64,000 nucleotides of DNA. Source: Ornithinibacillus caprae. Its GTDB lineage: Bacteria > Bacillota > Bacilli > Bacillales > Amphibacillaceae. The stretch lies in NCBI RefSeq assembly GCF_009728145.1, contig NZ_WOCA01000004.1, forward strand, positions 217,898 through 281,897, read 5' to 3'. Positions within the stretch are counted from its first letter, which is position 1, and the number at the start of each line of letters is the position of its first letter. Below the pieces are notes generated by a model. The model made no database searches and was not told the origin of the DNA. It worked only from the letters and a program-made list of their open reading frames with translations. This document shows, piece by piece, positions 8,387 through 18,357 of the stretch. Both the position numbers and the translations under genes were made by a program.

Positions 8387-10332
8387 TAAAGTGCTTCTTT
8401 GATTACTCTCTTATAATAGAGTACGGATAGAATAGCAAAAATGGAATAAAGTACTGCGTAAAGTAGCATTACAATTATCATTGGTGCCCAAAGCTCCGTA
8501 CCGAAGAAAAACCATCCAGATTTAACAGCAAAATAACTATGGCTTAGCCCTACTAGTAAAGGGATTCCAAAATTGATCAATTGTTTTGCACGTATCCCTC
8601 TTAATAAGTCCCTTTGTGTAAATCCAAGTTTTCGTAAAATGGTATAACTTGATTTTTCTTCTTCACTTTCATCCATCTGTTTAAAGTAAAGGATGCACCC
8701 GGAAGTTACTAAAAAGCTTAGTCCTAAAAAGCCTACAATAAACATGATGAGTCCCATGTTTTGTTTTTGAGCTGTACTGACTTCTAGTCTAGATTCATGC
8801 CCTGCCCATTTACCAATGGTTTCTTGAAAAATCTCATCTGCATGGTCTAATTGATTTCTTTGAGTAATATCGACCCCAACATACTCTGTGAATTCACCTT
8901 GGATAGAAGGATCGATGTCTTCTAATAACTGAAGAAAAACCTGATGATCCACAACAGCTACTGGAAATCCTCCACCTGTTATACGTGTTGGAAGGATGCT
9001 TTTATCTTCAATTCTTAAGTAATCCAGTTCGATTGACTGATTCTTCCCAGATAGTTTAATATCCCCCGAATCCTTAAAGGACATAAATTGCAGAAGAGCA
9101 TCATTAGAGTTAATAAAAATAGTTTCATTTTCTTGAATATCTAAGTCATCAATCTCATATTCACTTATAACTGTCATGGTAGTATTGCCAGTGTCATAAT
9201 TCATATTTGTCTCGTCATATCCTTCAATAATATTACTTATATCAGCATGAGACAATATAAATTGAACCTGGGTCGACGAATAATCAATTTGATTCCTTTC
9301 AAGCTTATTCGTAAATTTCTTTGCATTTCCAACGTCAGGAATTGAAAAGTGGTTTGGTACCGATTGTTCAGCGGTTTTTTCTGCTGAATAATAAGAGATA
9401 TAGCTTAATGATAATAAGCCGATTGCTAAGGCAGATACGGTTGTAATAATCGTTAATAATAATGAATTAGATTTCATTCGAAACATAATAGAAGAAAGAG
9501 ATAATACATCATTTATATTGACGTAACCATCTTTCTTTTTTCTAATCAGATTAAAAATAAAGCTTACAGACCCCTTATAAAATAGGTAGGTTCCCAGGAT
9601 GACAGATCCTAATATCGTTGCCATGGCAATAAACAATTCGTTCATTCCTACAAAATCTCCGCTAAATAATCTGGATGACAGGTAATAGCCAAACGAGATG
9701 AATCCAATTCCAAGAATACCTATGATTATTTGGAGGATCGACATTTTTGTAATCCTTTGTTCCGTACTAGATATGATTTGAAATAATGACAGGATACTCT
9801 GTCTTTTGATAAAGATAAAATTCATTAACATGATTAGAAGATAGATACACAGAAATACGATAATTGTTTGTATGAAAGCATTGGTTGAAAATGATAACGT
9901 AGCTTCTGCTTCTATTCCAGTGATTTTAATTAAAATCATCATAATCAAGCGTGATACAGAAAATCCAAGTAATATTCCAATGAACATCGAGCCAAAATAA
10001 AGGAGAACATTTTCTATGCTTAAAATTTGAAAAATCTTTCCTTTTGTCATCCCGATTAATTGAAATAAACCAATCTCTTTGCTTCGACGCTTAATAAACA
10101 TGGTATTCGCATATAATAAAAATGTCGAAACGATAATAATTAGAAAAACAGAGGCTGTTTTAATCGCCGCAGCGCCTTTAATAGAGTCCTTTGTTTCATC
10201 CATGGCTGGGTCATATTGCAGGGTAACAAACGCAAAATATAGTGCAACACTAAATATTAACGCAAATACATATAAGTAGTAGTTTTTAATGTTCTTTTTC
10301 AAATTCCGATAGATGAGCTGATTAATGTTCAT
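8386..10332 (-). CDS. bceB: Bacitracin/antimicrobial-peptide ABC transporter permease BceB
   Basis: A 648-aa permease with ten predicted helices and the BceB-type large extracellular domain of about 200 residues between helices 7 and 8. The N-terminus '[14 protein letters not shown]' and the '[20 protein letters not shown]' block are characteristic of BceB. With BceA it frees lipid II-cycle intermediates from bacitracin-like peptides and also serves as the sensor for BceS. The ATG at 10332 is chosen over a GTG four codons upstream because it matches the family start and AGGTGGGG lies before it. It overlaps bceA by 11 nt, consistent with translational coupling. Confidence 0.9.
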   Translation of the reverse strand: MNINQLIYRNLKKNIKNYYLYVFALIFSVALYFAFVTLQYDPAMDETKDSIKGAAAIKTASVFLIIIVSTFLLYANTMFIKRRSKEIGLFQLIGMTKGKIFQILSIENVLLYFGSMFIGILLGFSVSRLIMMILIKITGIEAEATLSFSTNAFIQTIIVFLCIYLLIMLMNFIFIKRQSILSLFQIISSTEQRITKMSILQIIIGILGIGFISFGYYLSSRLFSGDFVGMNELFIAMATILGSVILGTYLFYKGSVSFIFNLIRKKKDGYVNINDVLSLSSIMFRMKSNSLLLTIITTVSALAIGLLSLSYISYYSAEKTAEQSVPNHFSIPDVGNAKKFTNKLERNQIDYSSTQVQFILSHADISNIIEGYDETNMNYDTGNTTMTVISEYEIDDLDIQENETIFINSNDALLQFMSFKDSGDIKLSGKNQSIELDYLRIEDKSILPTRITGGGFPVAVVDHQVFLQLLEDIDPSIQGEFTEYVGVDITQRNQLDHADEIFQETIGKWAGHESRLEVSTAQKQNMGLIMFIVGFLGLSFLVTSGCILYFKQMDESEEEKSSYTILRKLGFTQRDLLRGIRAKQLINFGIPLLVGLSHSYFAVKSGWFFFGTELWAPMIIVMLLYAVLYSIFAILSVLYYKRVIKEAL

Positions 10333-11083
10333 GCTGAACCCCACCTAATACACCTTGTGTTTTGATGATGTCCTGGAAAAATGCTTGTCTTGGTTGATCA
10401 CCCTTATTTAACTGGGTGTAGATTTGGCCATCCTTTATAAAAACAACTCTATTGCTGTAGCTTGCTGCAAGTGGATCATGCGTAACCATAACGATGGAGG
10501 CTTCTCTTTTTTGATTCAAGTCGCTTAATTTATTTAATAAATCAGATGCTGATTTGGAATCAAGTGCTCCAGTTGGCTCATCGGCAAAAATAATACTTGG
10601 ATCATGGATGAAAGCTCTTGCAGCAGAGGTGCGTTGCTTTTGTCCACCAGATATCTCATTAGGATATTTATTTTTTATATCCAATATACCAAGCTCTGTG
10701 GCAACTGTATTGAACCTTTGGTCTGCTTCTTTCTTAGAAATCTTCTTAATGGATAAAGGTAATAGAATATTTTCCTTTACGGTTAAGGTATCCAATAAAT
10801 TATACTCTTGGAAGATAAATCCTAAATGATGCTTTCTAAATTCTGCTAGCTGTTTTTCTCGCATTCTTGTAAACACTTGGCCATCAATTGTAATCGTTCC
10901 TTTTGTTGGAGAGTCAATGGAAGAAAGAACATTTAATAAAGTTGTTTTTCCTGAACCGGATGCTCCCATGATACTAAGAAATTCGCCCTTTTCTACATGA
11001 ATGTCTATTCCTTTTAGTACTTCTTGTTTATTAAATTTGTTTCCATAATGTTTATCAATTTTAGTTGCTTCTAATATATTCAA
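10322..11083 (-). CDS. bceA: Bacitracin/antimicrobial-peptide ABC transporter ATPase BceA
   Basis: A 253-aa ABC ATPase of the MacB/BceA type. Visible motifs are Walker A 'GASGSGKTT' (40-48), Q-loop 'FQEYNLL', signature 'ISGGQKQR', Walker B '[12 protein letters not shown]' and the switch His in 'MVTHDP'. It drives BceB. The gene starts 109 nt after bceS, behind a hairpin, so bceAB has its own promoter; in Bacillus this is the BceR target. Confidence 0.92.
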   Translation of the reverse strand: MNILEATKIDKHYGNKFNKQEVLKGIDIHVEKGEFLSIMGASGSGKTTLLNVLSSIDSPTKGTITIDGQVFTRMREKQLAEFRKHHLGFIFQEYNLLDTLTVKENILLPLSIKKISKKEADQRFNTVATELGILDIKNKYPNEISGGQKQRTSAARAFIHDPSIIFADEPTGALDSKSASDLLNKLSDLNQKREASIVMVTHDPLAASYSNRVVFIKDGQIYTQLNKGDQPRQAFFQDIIKTQGVLGGVQHEH

Positions 11084-11134
11084 ATGATATTCATCCTTTC
11101 TTGATTCATCTATCTAATCATTATCTTAACCAAC

Positions 11135-11146
11135 ATTGGCGACAAT
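11135..11146 (-). promoter_or_regulatory. Candidate BceR operator upstream of bceA
   Basis: A short inverted repeat ATTG-N4-CAAT lies about 55 nt upstream of the bceA start, in the only stretch between bceS and bceA. Its place suits a response-regulator site, but it does not clearly match the known TNACA-N4-TGTAA motif. Confidence 0.25.
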
Positions 11147-11171
11147 TTCCTTTTATTAACCTAACAAGTAA

Positions 11172-11205
11172 AGCAGGCATGTGACAATATCGTCACATGC
11201 CTGTT
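11172..11205 (-). terminator. Terminator-like hairpin after bceS
   Basis: AGGCATGTGAC and GTCACATGCCT form an 11-bp perfect stem with a 6-nt loop that overlaps the last codons of bceS. The following T-tract is weak, so it may slow rather than fully stop RNA polymerase, giving separate expression of bceRS and bceAB. Confidence 0.6.
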
Positions 11206-12197
11206 ATTTGAACAAACTCATTTTTCTTCGGAAAGGATAACGTAAAAACAGAACCCTCTCCAACGGTTGATTGAACCGTGATTTTTATTTTTAAAGAAGC
11301 TGAAACTTTCTGTGCCAGATATAGGCCCATACCAGTAGAAGCATTATCTTTATGGTTCGCTGTTGATGTGAACCCTTTATCAAATATGCGCGTCATATCC
11401 TTAGGTTCAATACCACGTCCGTAATCTCGAATTTCTAAATAAGTCTGGTCATTCTTTTGATAACTTTTAATGATAATGTCACTTGATTCACTGTATTTTA
11501 CGGCATTTGTTAATAGCTGACGAATTAAAAATGCTAACCATTTTGCATCTGTTAATACTTCAGATACTTCTAGAGATACATCAAACCCAATGCCTTTTTG
11601 AAAGCACCAAGACTTAAGAGCTTTAATTTCTTGGTTGATGAGAGGATCCATGATCGTTTTTTCTATGTATATATCATTATGGATAAATGGCATCCGCTTT
11701 TGATGCAGCTGTCGGTCTACTAATAAATGGATTCGTAGCCACTCATATTGTAACTGGGATCTTAAGGTTTCTTGCTCTACCCGATCAATCATTAACTGCA
11801 TGGTAGTGAGCGGTGTTTTTACTTCATGAATCCATGATAGGAGTTCATCCTTTTCTTGTTCTAGGTTAGTTAGTTGTTGATCTAATTCATCTTTGTAATG
11901 TTCCGTTTGTTGGTTAATTCTTTTCTCAGTAAGTTTTTCAAACGGACTTTCAGCAGAGGAAATATTGTTTAATTCATGTGTACTATCCCACTCGTTTAAA
12001 CTTCGATAAAATTTCGTTTCTTTGTTATATCGAATAACTAAAAAGATAATAAATCCTAGCATCGATAAAAAGACAATATACAATAGAGACGAGATAGGTA
12101 TAGAAGCGTCAATAACCCCCATAAATATAATGAATAACTGTAGGATCATAAAGAAAATGATCCAACTTAGCCGTTCTATTAAATATTGTTTGATCAT
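11193..12197 (-). CDS. bceS: Intramembrane-sensing histidine kinase BceS
   Basis: A 334-aa kinase, the family's usual length. Two helices (about 11-30 and 36-55) enclose only a few outside residues, the hallmark of intramembrane sensors that depend on the BceAB transporter. The phosphorylated His124 lies in 'SWIHEVKTPL', with N-box 'LLTNAVKYS', G1 'DYGRGI' and G2 'GMGLYLAQK'. It phosphorylates BceR. Its start overlaps the bceR stop by 4 nt. Confidence 0.92.
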   Translation of the reverse strand: MIKQYLIERLSWIIFFMILQLFIIFMGVIDASIPISSLLYIVFLSMLGFIIFLVIRYNKETKFYRSLNEWDSTHELNNISSAESPFEKLTEKRINQQTEHYKDELDQQLTNLEQEKDELLSWIHEVKTPLTTMQLMIDRVEQETLRSQLQYEWLRIHLLVDRQLHQKRMPFIHNDIYIEKTIMDPLINQEIKALKSWCFQKGIGFDVSLEVSEVLTDAKWLAFLIRQLLTNAVKYSESSDIIIKSYQKNDQTYLEIRDYGRGIEPKDMTRIFDKGFTSTANHKDNASTGMGLYLAQKVSASLKIKITVQSTVGEGSVFTLSFPKKNEFVQITGM

Positions 12198-12898
12198 ACA
12201 GTTTTCTCTTCCTTAGCCATGTACCCCTGGCCAACCTTAGTCTCTATATAGTTACCTAATCCAAGTTCTTCAAGCTTTTTTCGTAATCGATTGACATTGA
12301 CAGTTAACGTATTATCACTAACAAAACGTTCGTCCTCCCATAGACTTTTAATTAATTCCTCTCGACTTACGATCGTATTCTTTCTTTCGATAAGAAACTT
12401 TAAAATATACATTTCATTTTTAGTAAGTTCTATATCTCCATTATTATTTGTGACCGTGTTCTTTAAAAAGTCAACTGTTGCACCGCACCAGGTTTTAAAC
12501 GCCATTTGCTGCTCTGTATTATAGTTGTATACACGGCGAAGCACAGCTTGAATTTTTGCAATTAAGACATCGAAGTGAAATGGTTTCTGGATAAAGTCAT
12601 CTGCTCCAAGCTGCATAGACATGACCATATCTGTAGGGTGGTCACGTGATGATAAAAAAATTATTGGTACATTTGAATGAGATCGAATCATCCTACACCA
12701 ATGAAACCCATCGAATTTAGGAAGTTGAATATCGATAATGACTAAATCAGGTTTAAGGCTGGAAAATTCTTGGATCACTTGATCGAAATCATTAACACCA
12801 TGTACGGTATATGACCACTGCGATAATCGTTCCTTTATTTCATGAAATAAAGTTGTATCGTCTTCAATAAGCATAATATTAAACAATGGTTTCACCAC
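12194..12898 (-). CDS. bceR: OmpR-family response regulator BceR
   Basis: A 234-aa regulator. The receiver domain has the phosphoacceptor Asp56 ('LVIIDIQLPKFDG') and the 'KPF' lysine. The winged helix domain follows from about residue 130 ('ELTKNEMYILKFL', 'LTVNVNRLRKKL'). It is the first gene of the bceR-bceS-bceA-bceB cluster and would activate bceAB when BceS is triggered by bacitracin or similar peptides. Confidence 0.92.
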   Translation of the reverse strand: MVKPLFNIMLIEDDTTLFHEIKERLSQWSYTVHGVNDFDQVIQEFSSLKPDLVIIDIQLPKFDGFHWCRMIRSHSNVPIIFLSSRDHPTDMVMSMQLGADDFIQKPFHFDVLIAKIQAVLRRVYNYNTEQQMAFKTWCGATVDFLKNTVTNNNGDIELTKNEMYILKFLIERKNTIVSREELIKSLWEDERFVSDNTLTVNVNRLRKKLEELGLGNYIETKVGQGYMAKEEKTV

Positions 12899-13154
12899 AT
12901 TTTCTATTAGTAACTACATCTACATACTATAGTAATATGTTTGTAGCTTATGTGTAAATGAATTAGTGAACTGTTCCGAAATAGTTAGAAATCAGGTAAG
13001 GAAAAGAGGAGCTTTGCTGAAAATAGTTGTTACATGAACAACGTAAGAAAATTTGAAGGAGATGGAAAAGCAATTATAGTTCAAGCGAGTATGGCTATCT
13101 TAAATACACAACCTATATAATTATGTAATGATCAAATTCATGCTCAACATTTAT
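12899..13154. other. Intergenic region upstream of bceR
   Basis: It holds the bceR promoter area next to 12899. A 28-codon plus-strand frame at 13034-13120 has no good ribosome binding site and is not called. Confidence 0.4.
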
Positions 13155-13745
13155 TTACTTAGAAACAAACGGATTATTCGGAATCCAAAATCGATAGGGA
13201 TAATCCCTTGCTTCACCAGAATTATCAATACCGATTCGTTTCCCTTGGGCTATCTTCCCGGGCTTTTTTCCTTTTGCTATGTATAACGGAGGTTCTAAGA
13301 AGGATTGTCCATAATCTTCCATGGTTATACCTAGTGCTTTGGTAAGCTTTCCAGGACCACTGGTAAGGTTTTGGAATTTCTTTACTGGGCGTCTTTGTAA
13401 CATTATATGAATCCCCCTATATGGCTCCACTGCACGAATGAGTACTGCTTCCGGTTGATTAACTTTTCCACTTACCACATTAACTAGACAGTGAGTGTGC
13501 ATTGTATAGGTGTATACCATGCCAGGCTGATCAAACATAATTTCCGTTCGTTTTGTTCTACGGTTTCTGTAGCTATGAGCAGCTTGGTCATATTCCCCTA
13601 AGTATGCCTCTGTTTCCACGATAAAACCTGATGTGATCCCATCTTTTGTTTCCTTCACTAGGATACAGCCAAGTAAAGATTTAGCTAAATCTATAGTAGG
13701 TTGAGAATAGAAATCTACGTCTAATGATTGTAAATGCCAATCCAT
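13155..13745 (-). CDS. 3-methyladenine (alkylpurine) DNA glycosylase, AAG/MPG family
   Basis: A 196-aa protein, the family length. Recognisable blocks are 'LAKSLLGCILV', the catalytic 'FIVETEAYLGEYDQAAHSY' region with its Glu, 'GMVYTYTMHTH' and 'LTSGPGKLTKALGI'. The enzyme removes alkylated and deaminated purines in base-excision repair. The frame is open much further upstream, but the ATG at 13745 fits the family N-terminus and has AAGGA 11 nt before it. The B. subtilis counterpart is YxlJ. It is divergent from the Lon-like gene, with 166 nt between. Confidence 0.9.
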   Translation of the reverse strand: MDWHLQSLDVDFYSQPTIDLAKSLLGCILVKETKDGITSGFIVETEAYLGEYDQAAHSYRNRRTKRTEIMFDQPGMVYTYTMHTHCLVNVVSGKVNQPEAVLIRAVEPYRGIHIMLQRRPVKKFQNLTSGPGKLTKALGITMEDYGQSFLEPPLYIAKGKKPGKIAQGKRIGIDNSGEARDYPYRFWIPNNPFVSK

Positions 13746-13911
13746 CGTTATCATCGTCCTTGTATTTTTTAGTTTTGCCTTAAATATAACAAAAGAAAAT
13801 GTATATCTCCAAAAAAGAAATATGGTAAGGGGGGTGTCAATAATCTTTAGATAACTCTTTAAATTTCTGAAGGTTTGTACGATAGATAGAAAGAGAGGAG
13901 GTAAAGGGGGA

Positions 13912-14706
13912 TTGGCAGATAAAAAAGACAAAACAAACTCATGGATAAATTTGCTTAAGAAAAAGGAGTATGTTGCTAGTTTTATCATACTTTTAGTAAC
14001 AATCGGTATCACCATTCTGTTACTAAAACCATATCATGCAGAATTTATAGCTACAGGCGGAATTAGCTCCGTTGAAGAATTAGGAATTGATGGTAGTGTG
14101 TATTTCACTTATGTGGAATCTGGATTGACAAATAATTATTATGAGAGAATCACCTTAGAAATGTTATATGATGATATGGAATTTATCCCGTTAGATGAGC
14201 AGGACTTAATTGCCTATGAGTACTACGAGGAAATGGGTGACCAATTTAAGGAAGATACCATTGTTAATGCCGTGGAAAGTGCAAGCTTTGATCAGTTGGC
14301 GGATCCTTCTTCAGACGATTTTTTGGATCGTGTATGGGAAATTACAAATAGTTCTGCGCAGTATAGTGGAGATTCCTTTGGATTAATGATTGCGATTGGT
14401 TTAGTCGAAGAGTTAAATCAAGAAGATTTTTCAAAGGATGGAACCTATGTAATTGCTGGAACTGGAACGATGGAAGCAGATCATTCCGTTGGTTCAATAG
14501 GCGGTATTCGGCAAAAATTGCTAACTGCAGAGAACAATGGGGTAGATATTTTCTTTATTCCAAAGGATAAACAATATTATTATGACATTAGTTTAAGCAA
14601 TGAGGTAGAGGCAGAACAAGTAATAGCAGAAGAGGGACTTGATGTAAGAGTCGTGGCAGTGGAAACATTAGAGGATGCCATAATATACTTGAGAAATCTG
14701 CCATAA
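13912..14706 (+). CDS. Membrane-anchored protein with Lon-type (S16) Ser-Lys protease domain
   Basis: A 264-aa protein with one N-terminal membrane helix (about 20-39) and an outside-facing domain. The C-terminal part has the S16 dyad: Ser155 in 'YSGDSFGLMIAIGL' and Lys202 in 'GSIGGIRQKLLTA', with the typical 'AGTGTM' strand between. It is like YlbL but without an obvious PDZ domain, the 60-130 stretch being acidic and unrelated. It probably cuts membrane or extracytoplasmic substrates. The TTG start is supported by GGAGG 9-10 nt upstream. The next membrane-protein gene follows after 13 nt, probably in one operon. Confidence 0.75.
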   Translation: MADKKDKTNSWINLLKKKEYVASFIILLVTIGITILLLKPYHAEFIATGGISSVEELGIDGSVYFTYVESGLTNNYYERITLEMLYDDMEFIPLDEQDLIAYEYYEEMGDQFKEDTIVNAVESASFDQLADPSSDDFLDRVWEITNSSAQYSGDSFGLMIAIGLVEELNQEDFSKDGTYVIAGTGTMEADHSVGSIGGIRQKLLTAENNGVDIFFIPKDKQYYYDISLSNEVEAEQVIAEEGLDVRVVAVETLEDAIIYLRNLP

Positions 14707-14719
14707 TAGGGAGGAAATC

Positions 14720-15373
14720 ATGGAAATTACAAGTAAAACAACCGGTAATATGTTAAAACTATTTTTAACCCTTGGTATGGTACTAAGTAGTATTTTAGTT
14801 GTGACAACATTTTTTTATGCTTATTTCTACGAGGTTTTTCTATCTATTTCGATCATTGACCAAGCGGTTACTATTATTAATGTAATTATATGGATCATAA
14901 CAATCATTCTTTATTTAGTATGGATTTACAAAGTTCATAAAGATCTACGAAATTTAAATGCAACTTATCCTATTAAACCTTCTGGTGCATTAGCTAGAAT
15001 ATTGATACCGGTGTATAACTTATATGGATTGTGGAATATCTTTTCGACTATGGTGGACTTTTTAAAAGGAAATACCAGTACAGCAAAACATGCGAAGCGA
15101 ATAGGATTATTAATTCCTTTTTATTACATATTATTTTTTGTAACGGATCTTTTAAATCGATTAATTGGTGCAGAGTTAATCTTCAATGATCATGTACTCT
15201 TTTTATCCTATGTATTGGATGCAGTATTAATGGTTGTCTTTTTAATGATGACTAAATCCATCTTTGAATCTTTAAATATCATGGGTGCTGAATATATTGC
15301 GGAGGCAGAATCAGAAGAACTACCTGGTGAAGTAATAAGTGAGGAAACAATGGAGCTTGAAAAGCCATTATAA
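14720..15373 (+). CDS. Multi-pass membrane protein, DUF4328-like
   Basis: A 217-aa protein with about five hydrophobic helices and an acidic tail. The segment 'SGALARILIPVYNLYGLWNIFSTM' resembles the DUF4328 core, where a Trp-rich helix is followed by 'PVxNL'. The function of the family is unknown. GGGAGG lies before the ATG, and the gene follows the Lon-like protease gene closely, so this protein may be the protease's partner or substrate; that is inference from position only. Confidence 0.6.
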   Translation: MEITSKTTGNMLKLFLTLGMVLSSILVVTTFFYAYFYEVFLSISIIDQAVTIINVIIWIITIILYLVWIYKVHKDLRNLNATYPIKPSGALARILIPVYNLYGLWNIFSTMVDFLKGNTSTAKHAKRIGLLIPFYYILFFVTDLLNRLIGAELIFNDHVLFLSYVLDAVLMVVFLMMTKSIFESLNIMGAEYIAEAESEELPGEVISEETMELEKPL

Positions 15374-15380
15374 TTACCTA

Positions 15381-15417
15381 GGGAGGCAGTACCAACAGGT
15401 ATACTGTCTCCCTATTT
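15381..15417. terminator. Bidirectional terminator
   Basis: GGGAGGCAGTACC pairs with GGTATACTGTCTCCC (to 15412), followed by TATTTTAA. It separates the Lon-like operon from the convergent DUF421 gene. Confidence 0.8.
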
Positions 15418-16103
15418 TAAGTTTCATAGGGAATGACATAGATTCCATCCGTTGATAACCAATCAGCATAAAGTACTTCCTTGCTACTATTATATCCTTT
15501 CCTTTTAAGTTGGTTATCAAGCCAGCTTTGGTTATAGCCTAAGCTTTTCACATTATCCGCTATTATTTCTCCATCCATAATTAATGTCGTACTTGGGTAA
15601 GCTGGTTGAGGTGGTAAGTTTAAGTCCTTCACCGTAACTTTTTGATACGTATGCTTCTTTAGAATACTTATGGAACCATTCGTCTCTAGGACGGCATAAG
15701 CAACTTCACGTATGGAAAAAATCTCACTTTGTCTTAACAGGCTTAGGAGCTGGTTAATATTCATCCGATTCTTTTTTAACTGATATCGATCTATTTTGCC
15801 ATCACGAATAATTATGGAGGGATTTCCTTCCCAAAATCCTCGTAAACCTTTAAATTTTAATAAGCCCTTCTCCATCATAATCATGAGAATTCCCCATAAG
15901 AATACAGTGTGAAAAATATTTATTAAGGATACATTTTCTTCATATATGCCATTTCCTAGTAATTCAGATAAAACAATAGCAGTAATAAAGTCAAAGGGTG
16001 TTAACTGTTTAATCGTGGTTTTACCCAGTATTTTTGTGATGAAAAATAGTAAAAAGAAACCAACAACCACTTTTATAGTTAGGTCCATTACGTTTAATTC
16101 CAT
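15417..16103 (-). CDS. DUF421 membrane protein, second copy
   Basis: A 228-aa protein with three N-terminal helices and the DUF421 tail ('NPSIIIRDGKID', 'LETNGSISILKK', 'QSWLDNQLKRKG'). It is a distant paralogue of the protein at 5089-5811. TAGGAG lies 5 nt before the ATG. It is a single-gene unit upstream of prkA in the divergent orientation. The role is unknown, though DUF421 genes often occur in spore formers. Confidence 0.8.
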   Translation of the reverse strand: MELNVMDLTIKVVVGFFLLFFITKILGKTTIKQLTPFDFITAIVLSELLGNGIYEENVSLINIFHTVFLWGILMIMMEKGLLKFKGLRGFWEGNPSIIIRDGKIDRYQLKKNRMNINQLLSLLRQSEIFSIREVAYAVLETNGSISILKKHTYQKVTVKDLNLPPQPAYPSTTLIMDGEIIADNVKSLGYNQSWLDNQLKRKGYNSSKEVLYADWLSTDGIYVIPYET

Positions 16104-16250
16104 ACATTCCGCTCCTAAAACTATATTGATCTAGTTATAGATCACCAATATACAGTTTTGTCAGTTTTAAAGATTTTATTCTTTCATCTAATATCTCGCT
16201 TGATTTGTAGAAAACTAGTTTATTAATCATAGGTGTAAGTAAATAATGAG

Positions 16251-16354
16251 TTTTGCCTATAGAATATAAAAAGATATAAATTTTCATATCCTGCATCTGC
16301 GCAACGAAGCTTGGCAATAGACAAGCTTCCAGAAAAAAACTTGTCGGAATCTTG
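16251..16354 (+). repeat. Dispersed intergenic hairpin repeat, copy A
   Basis: Most diverged of five related copies. Shared parts are an A/T-rich dyad, then 'CTGCATCTGCGCAACGAAG', then a tail with AAGCTT and CTTGTCGG. Other copies are at 18358-18440, 44336-44414, 56586-56676 and 58991-59074. The last 15 nt also recur at 27496-27510. Confidence 0.55.
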
Positions 16355-16375
16355 AAACCGATTCTTGCATAGGAT
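16347..16375 (+). promoter_or_regulatory. Candidate SigE promoter of prkA
   Basis: The -10-like CATAGGAT (16368-16375) matches the SigE pattern CATAcaAT at most positions, with AATCTT about 14 nt upstream as the -35. B. subtilis prkA is known to be SigE-dependent. Similar -10 boxes precede yhbH and spoVR here. Confidence 0.4.
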
Positions 16376-16409
16376 GTATAAATACCGCGACCTATATGGA
16401 GGGAATTCG

Positions 16410-18305
16410 ATGGACATTTTAAGCAAAGTGAAGAGCTATCGGGAAGAAGAGAGACGTTTGCAGTGGGAAGGAACATTCGCGGAGTATTTAGAGATTGTGA
16501 AGGAGCGACCTGAAGTTGCCCAAACCGCACATTCACGTGTGTATAATATGATTAAAGCCTCTGGTTTAGCCGAAAGAAATGGCAAGAAAATGTATAAATT
16601 CTTCGGTGAAGAAATCTTTGGACTAGAGGATGCTATTGAAAGATTAGTAGAGGAATATTTTCATCCTGCTGCAAAACGACTAGATGTACGTAAGCGAATA
16701 TTGCTTTTAATGGGACCTGTTAGTGGAGGAAAATCAACTATTGTAACCATGCTAAAGCGAGGTCTAGAACAATACTCTAGAACAGAAGAAGGCGCGGTGT
16801 ATGCGATTAAGGGCTGTCCAATGCATGAAGATCCATTACACCTTATTCCGAATCATTTACGAGAGGATTTTTTCAAAGAATATGGCATTCGTATTGAGGG
16901 AAGCCTTTCTCCTTTAAATACGATGCGCTTAGAAAAGGAATATAATGGTCAAATTGAAGACGTAAAAGTAGAAAGAATATTTCTTTCTGAAGATAAACGA
17001 GTTGGCATTGGAACATTTAGCCCTTCAGATCCGAAATCACAGGATATCGCAGATTTAACAGGTAGTATTGATTTTTCTACGATTGCTGAGTATGGATCCG
17101 AATCAGATCCCCGTGCCTATCGCTTCGATGGTGAATTGAATAAAGCCAACCGTGGTATGATGGAGTTTCAAGAAATGCTTAAATGTGATGAGAAGTTTCT
17201 TTGGCATTTATTATCTCTTACACAGGAAGGCAATTTTAAAGCAGGTAGATTCGCGTTAATTAGCGCAGATGAATTGATTGTGGCTCACACAAACGAAGCG
17301 GAATATCGCTCGTTTATTTCGAATAAAAAGAATGAAGCACTGCATTCTAGAATTATTGTGATGCCGATTCCTTACAACCTGAGGGTAAGTGAGGAAGAGA
17401 GAATTTATGAAAAAATGATTAATGAAAGTGATATGGCTCATGTGCATATTGCACCGCATGCACTGCGGGTTGCAGCGATTTTCTCGATACTAACTCGGCT
17501 GAAAGAATCTAAGAAACAAGGCGTAGACCTTGTAAAGAAAATGCGCCTTTATGATGGAGATAGTGTAGAAGGGTTTAATCAAATGGATGTGGATGAACTT
17601 CGCAAGGAATTTTCGGATGAAGGAATGAACGGAATTGATCCGCGGTATGTAATTAATAGGATTTCATCGACGATCATTCGAAAAGAAGTGCCGTCAATCA
17701 ATGCGCTTGATGTATTACGTTCACTGAAAGATGGATTAGACCAGCATGCATCTATTTCTCAGGAGGATAAAGAGAGGTATATGAATTATATCTCTATCGC
17801 AAGAAAAGAATATGATGAAATTGCTAAGAAGGAAGTACAGAAGGCATTTGTTTATTCGTATGAAGAATCAGCTAAATCATTAATGGATAATTATTTAGAT
17901 AATGTTGAGGCATATTGTAATAAAAATAAATTACGAGATCCACTAACTGGTGAAGAAATGAATCCTGATGAGAAATTAATGCGTTCCATTGAAGAACAAA
18001 TAGGGATCTCTGAAAACGCGAAAAAAGGCTTCCGAGAAGAAATTCTTATTCGTATATCTGCATACGCACGAAAAGGGAAGAAATTTGATTATAACTCTCA
18101 TGAACGTTTACGCGAAGCGATACAGAAGAAGCTATTTGCGGATTTAAAAGATGTCGTGAAAATCACTACGTCTTCTAAAACACCAGATGAATCTCAGTTG
18201 AAGAAAATCAATGAAGTTATTGCTCGATTAATTGATGAATACGGATATAATTCTGTTTCTGCAAATGAATTATTGCGGTATGTTGGAAGTTTATTGAACA
18301 GATAA
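16410..18305 (+). CDS. prkA: PrkA AAA+ / serine protein kinase
   Basis: A 631-aa protein, the same length as B. subtilis PrkA. The N-terminal AAA+ domain has Walker A 'GPVSGGKST' (102-110), and the C-terminal domain is the kinase-like PrkA region. It was described as a serine kinase and more recently as an ATP-dependent Lon-like protease in Bacillus, acting in sporulation. The ATG at 16410 has GGAGGG 6-7 nt before it; the frame upstream of it is chance. Its E. coli homologue YeaG is co-expressed with YeaH (YhbH), whose homologue is the next gene here. Confidence 0.95.
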   Translation: MDILSKVKSYREEERRLQWEGTFAEYLEIVKERPEVAQTAHSRVYNMIKASGLAERNGKKMYKFFGEEIFGLEDAIERLVEEYFHPAAKRLDVRKRILLLMGPVSGGKSTIVTMLKRGLEQYSRTEEGAVYAIKGCPMHEDPLHLIPNHLREDFFKEYGIRIEGSLSPLNTMRLEKEYNGQIEDVKVERIFLSEDKRVGIGTFSPSDPKSQDIADLTGSIDFSTIAEYGSESDPRAYRFDGELNKANRGMMEFQEMLKCDEKFLWHLLSLTQEGNFKAGRFALISADELIVAHTNEAEYRSFISNKKNEALHSRIIVMPIPYNLRVSEEERIYEKMINESDMAHVHIAPHALRVAAIFSILTRLKESKKQGVDLVKKMRLYDGDSVEGFNQMDVDELRKEFSDEGMNGIDPRYVINRISSTIIRKEVPSINALDVLRSLKDGLDQHASISQEDKERYMNYISIARKEYDEIAKKEVQKAFVYSYEESAKSLMDNYLDNVEAYCNKNKLRDPLTGEEMNPDEKLMRSIEEQIGISENAKKGFREEILIRISAYARKGKKFDYNSHERLREAIQKKLFADLKDVVKITTSSKTPDESQLKKINEVIARLIDEYGYNSVSANELLRYVGSLLNR

Positions 18306-18318
18306 TAACAAAGGAATA

Positions 18319-18356
18319 TAACAAGACTGACATTTCGTTAGTCTTGTTATTTTTTA
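18319..18356 (+). terminator. Terminator of prkA
   Basis: TAACAAGACT pairs with AGTCTTGTTA around an 11-nt loop, followed by TTTTTT. Confidence 0.85.
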
Positions 18357-18357
18357 A

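Larger units (their letters stand above)
16104..16409. other. Divergent promoter region between DUF421 gene and prkA
   Basis: No gene is present. It holds repeat copy A (16251-16354), a candidate SigE promoter (16347-16375) and the ribosome binding site TGGAGGGA before prkA. Confidence 0.6.

Noticed and set aside
8386..12898. Heme exporter hrtAB controlled by the HssRS-like pair
   Set aside because: The ABC genes match BceA/BceB in length, in the large outside domain and in the adjacent intramembrane kinase, so they form the bacitracin-type module.
13034..13120. 28-codon ORF before bceR
   Set aside because: No suitable ribosome binding site and no recognisable features.
16135..16536. 133-codon minus-strand ORF before prkA
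   Set aside because: It overlaps the start of prkA on the other strand and the dyad-rich repeat copy A, and has no ribosome binding site.
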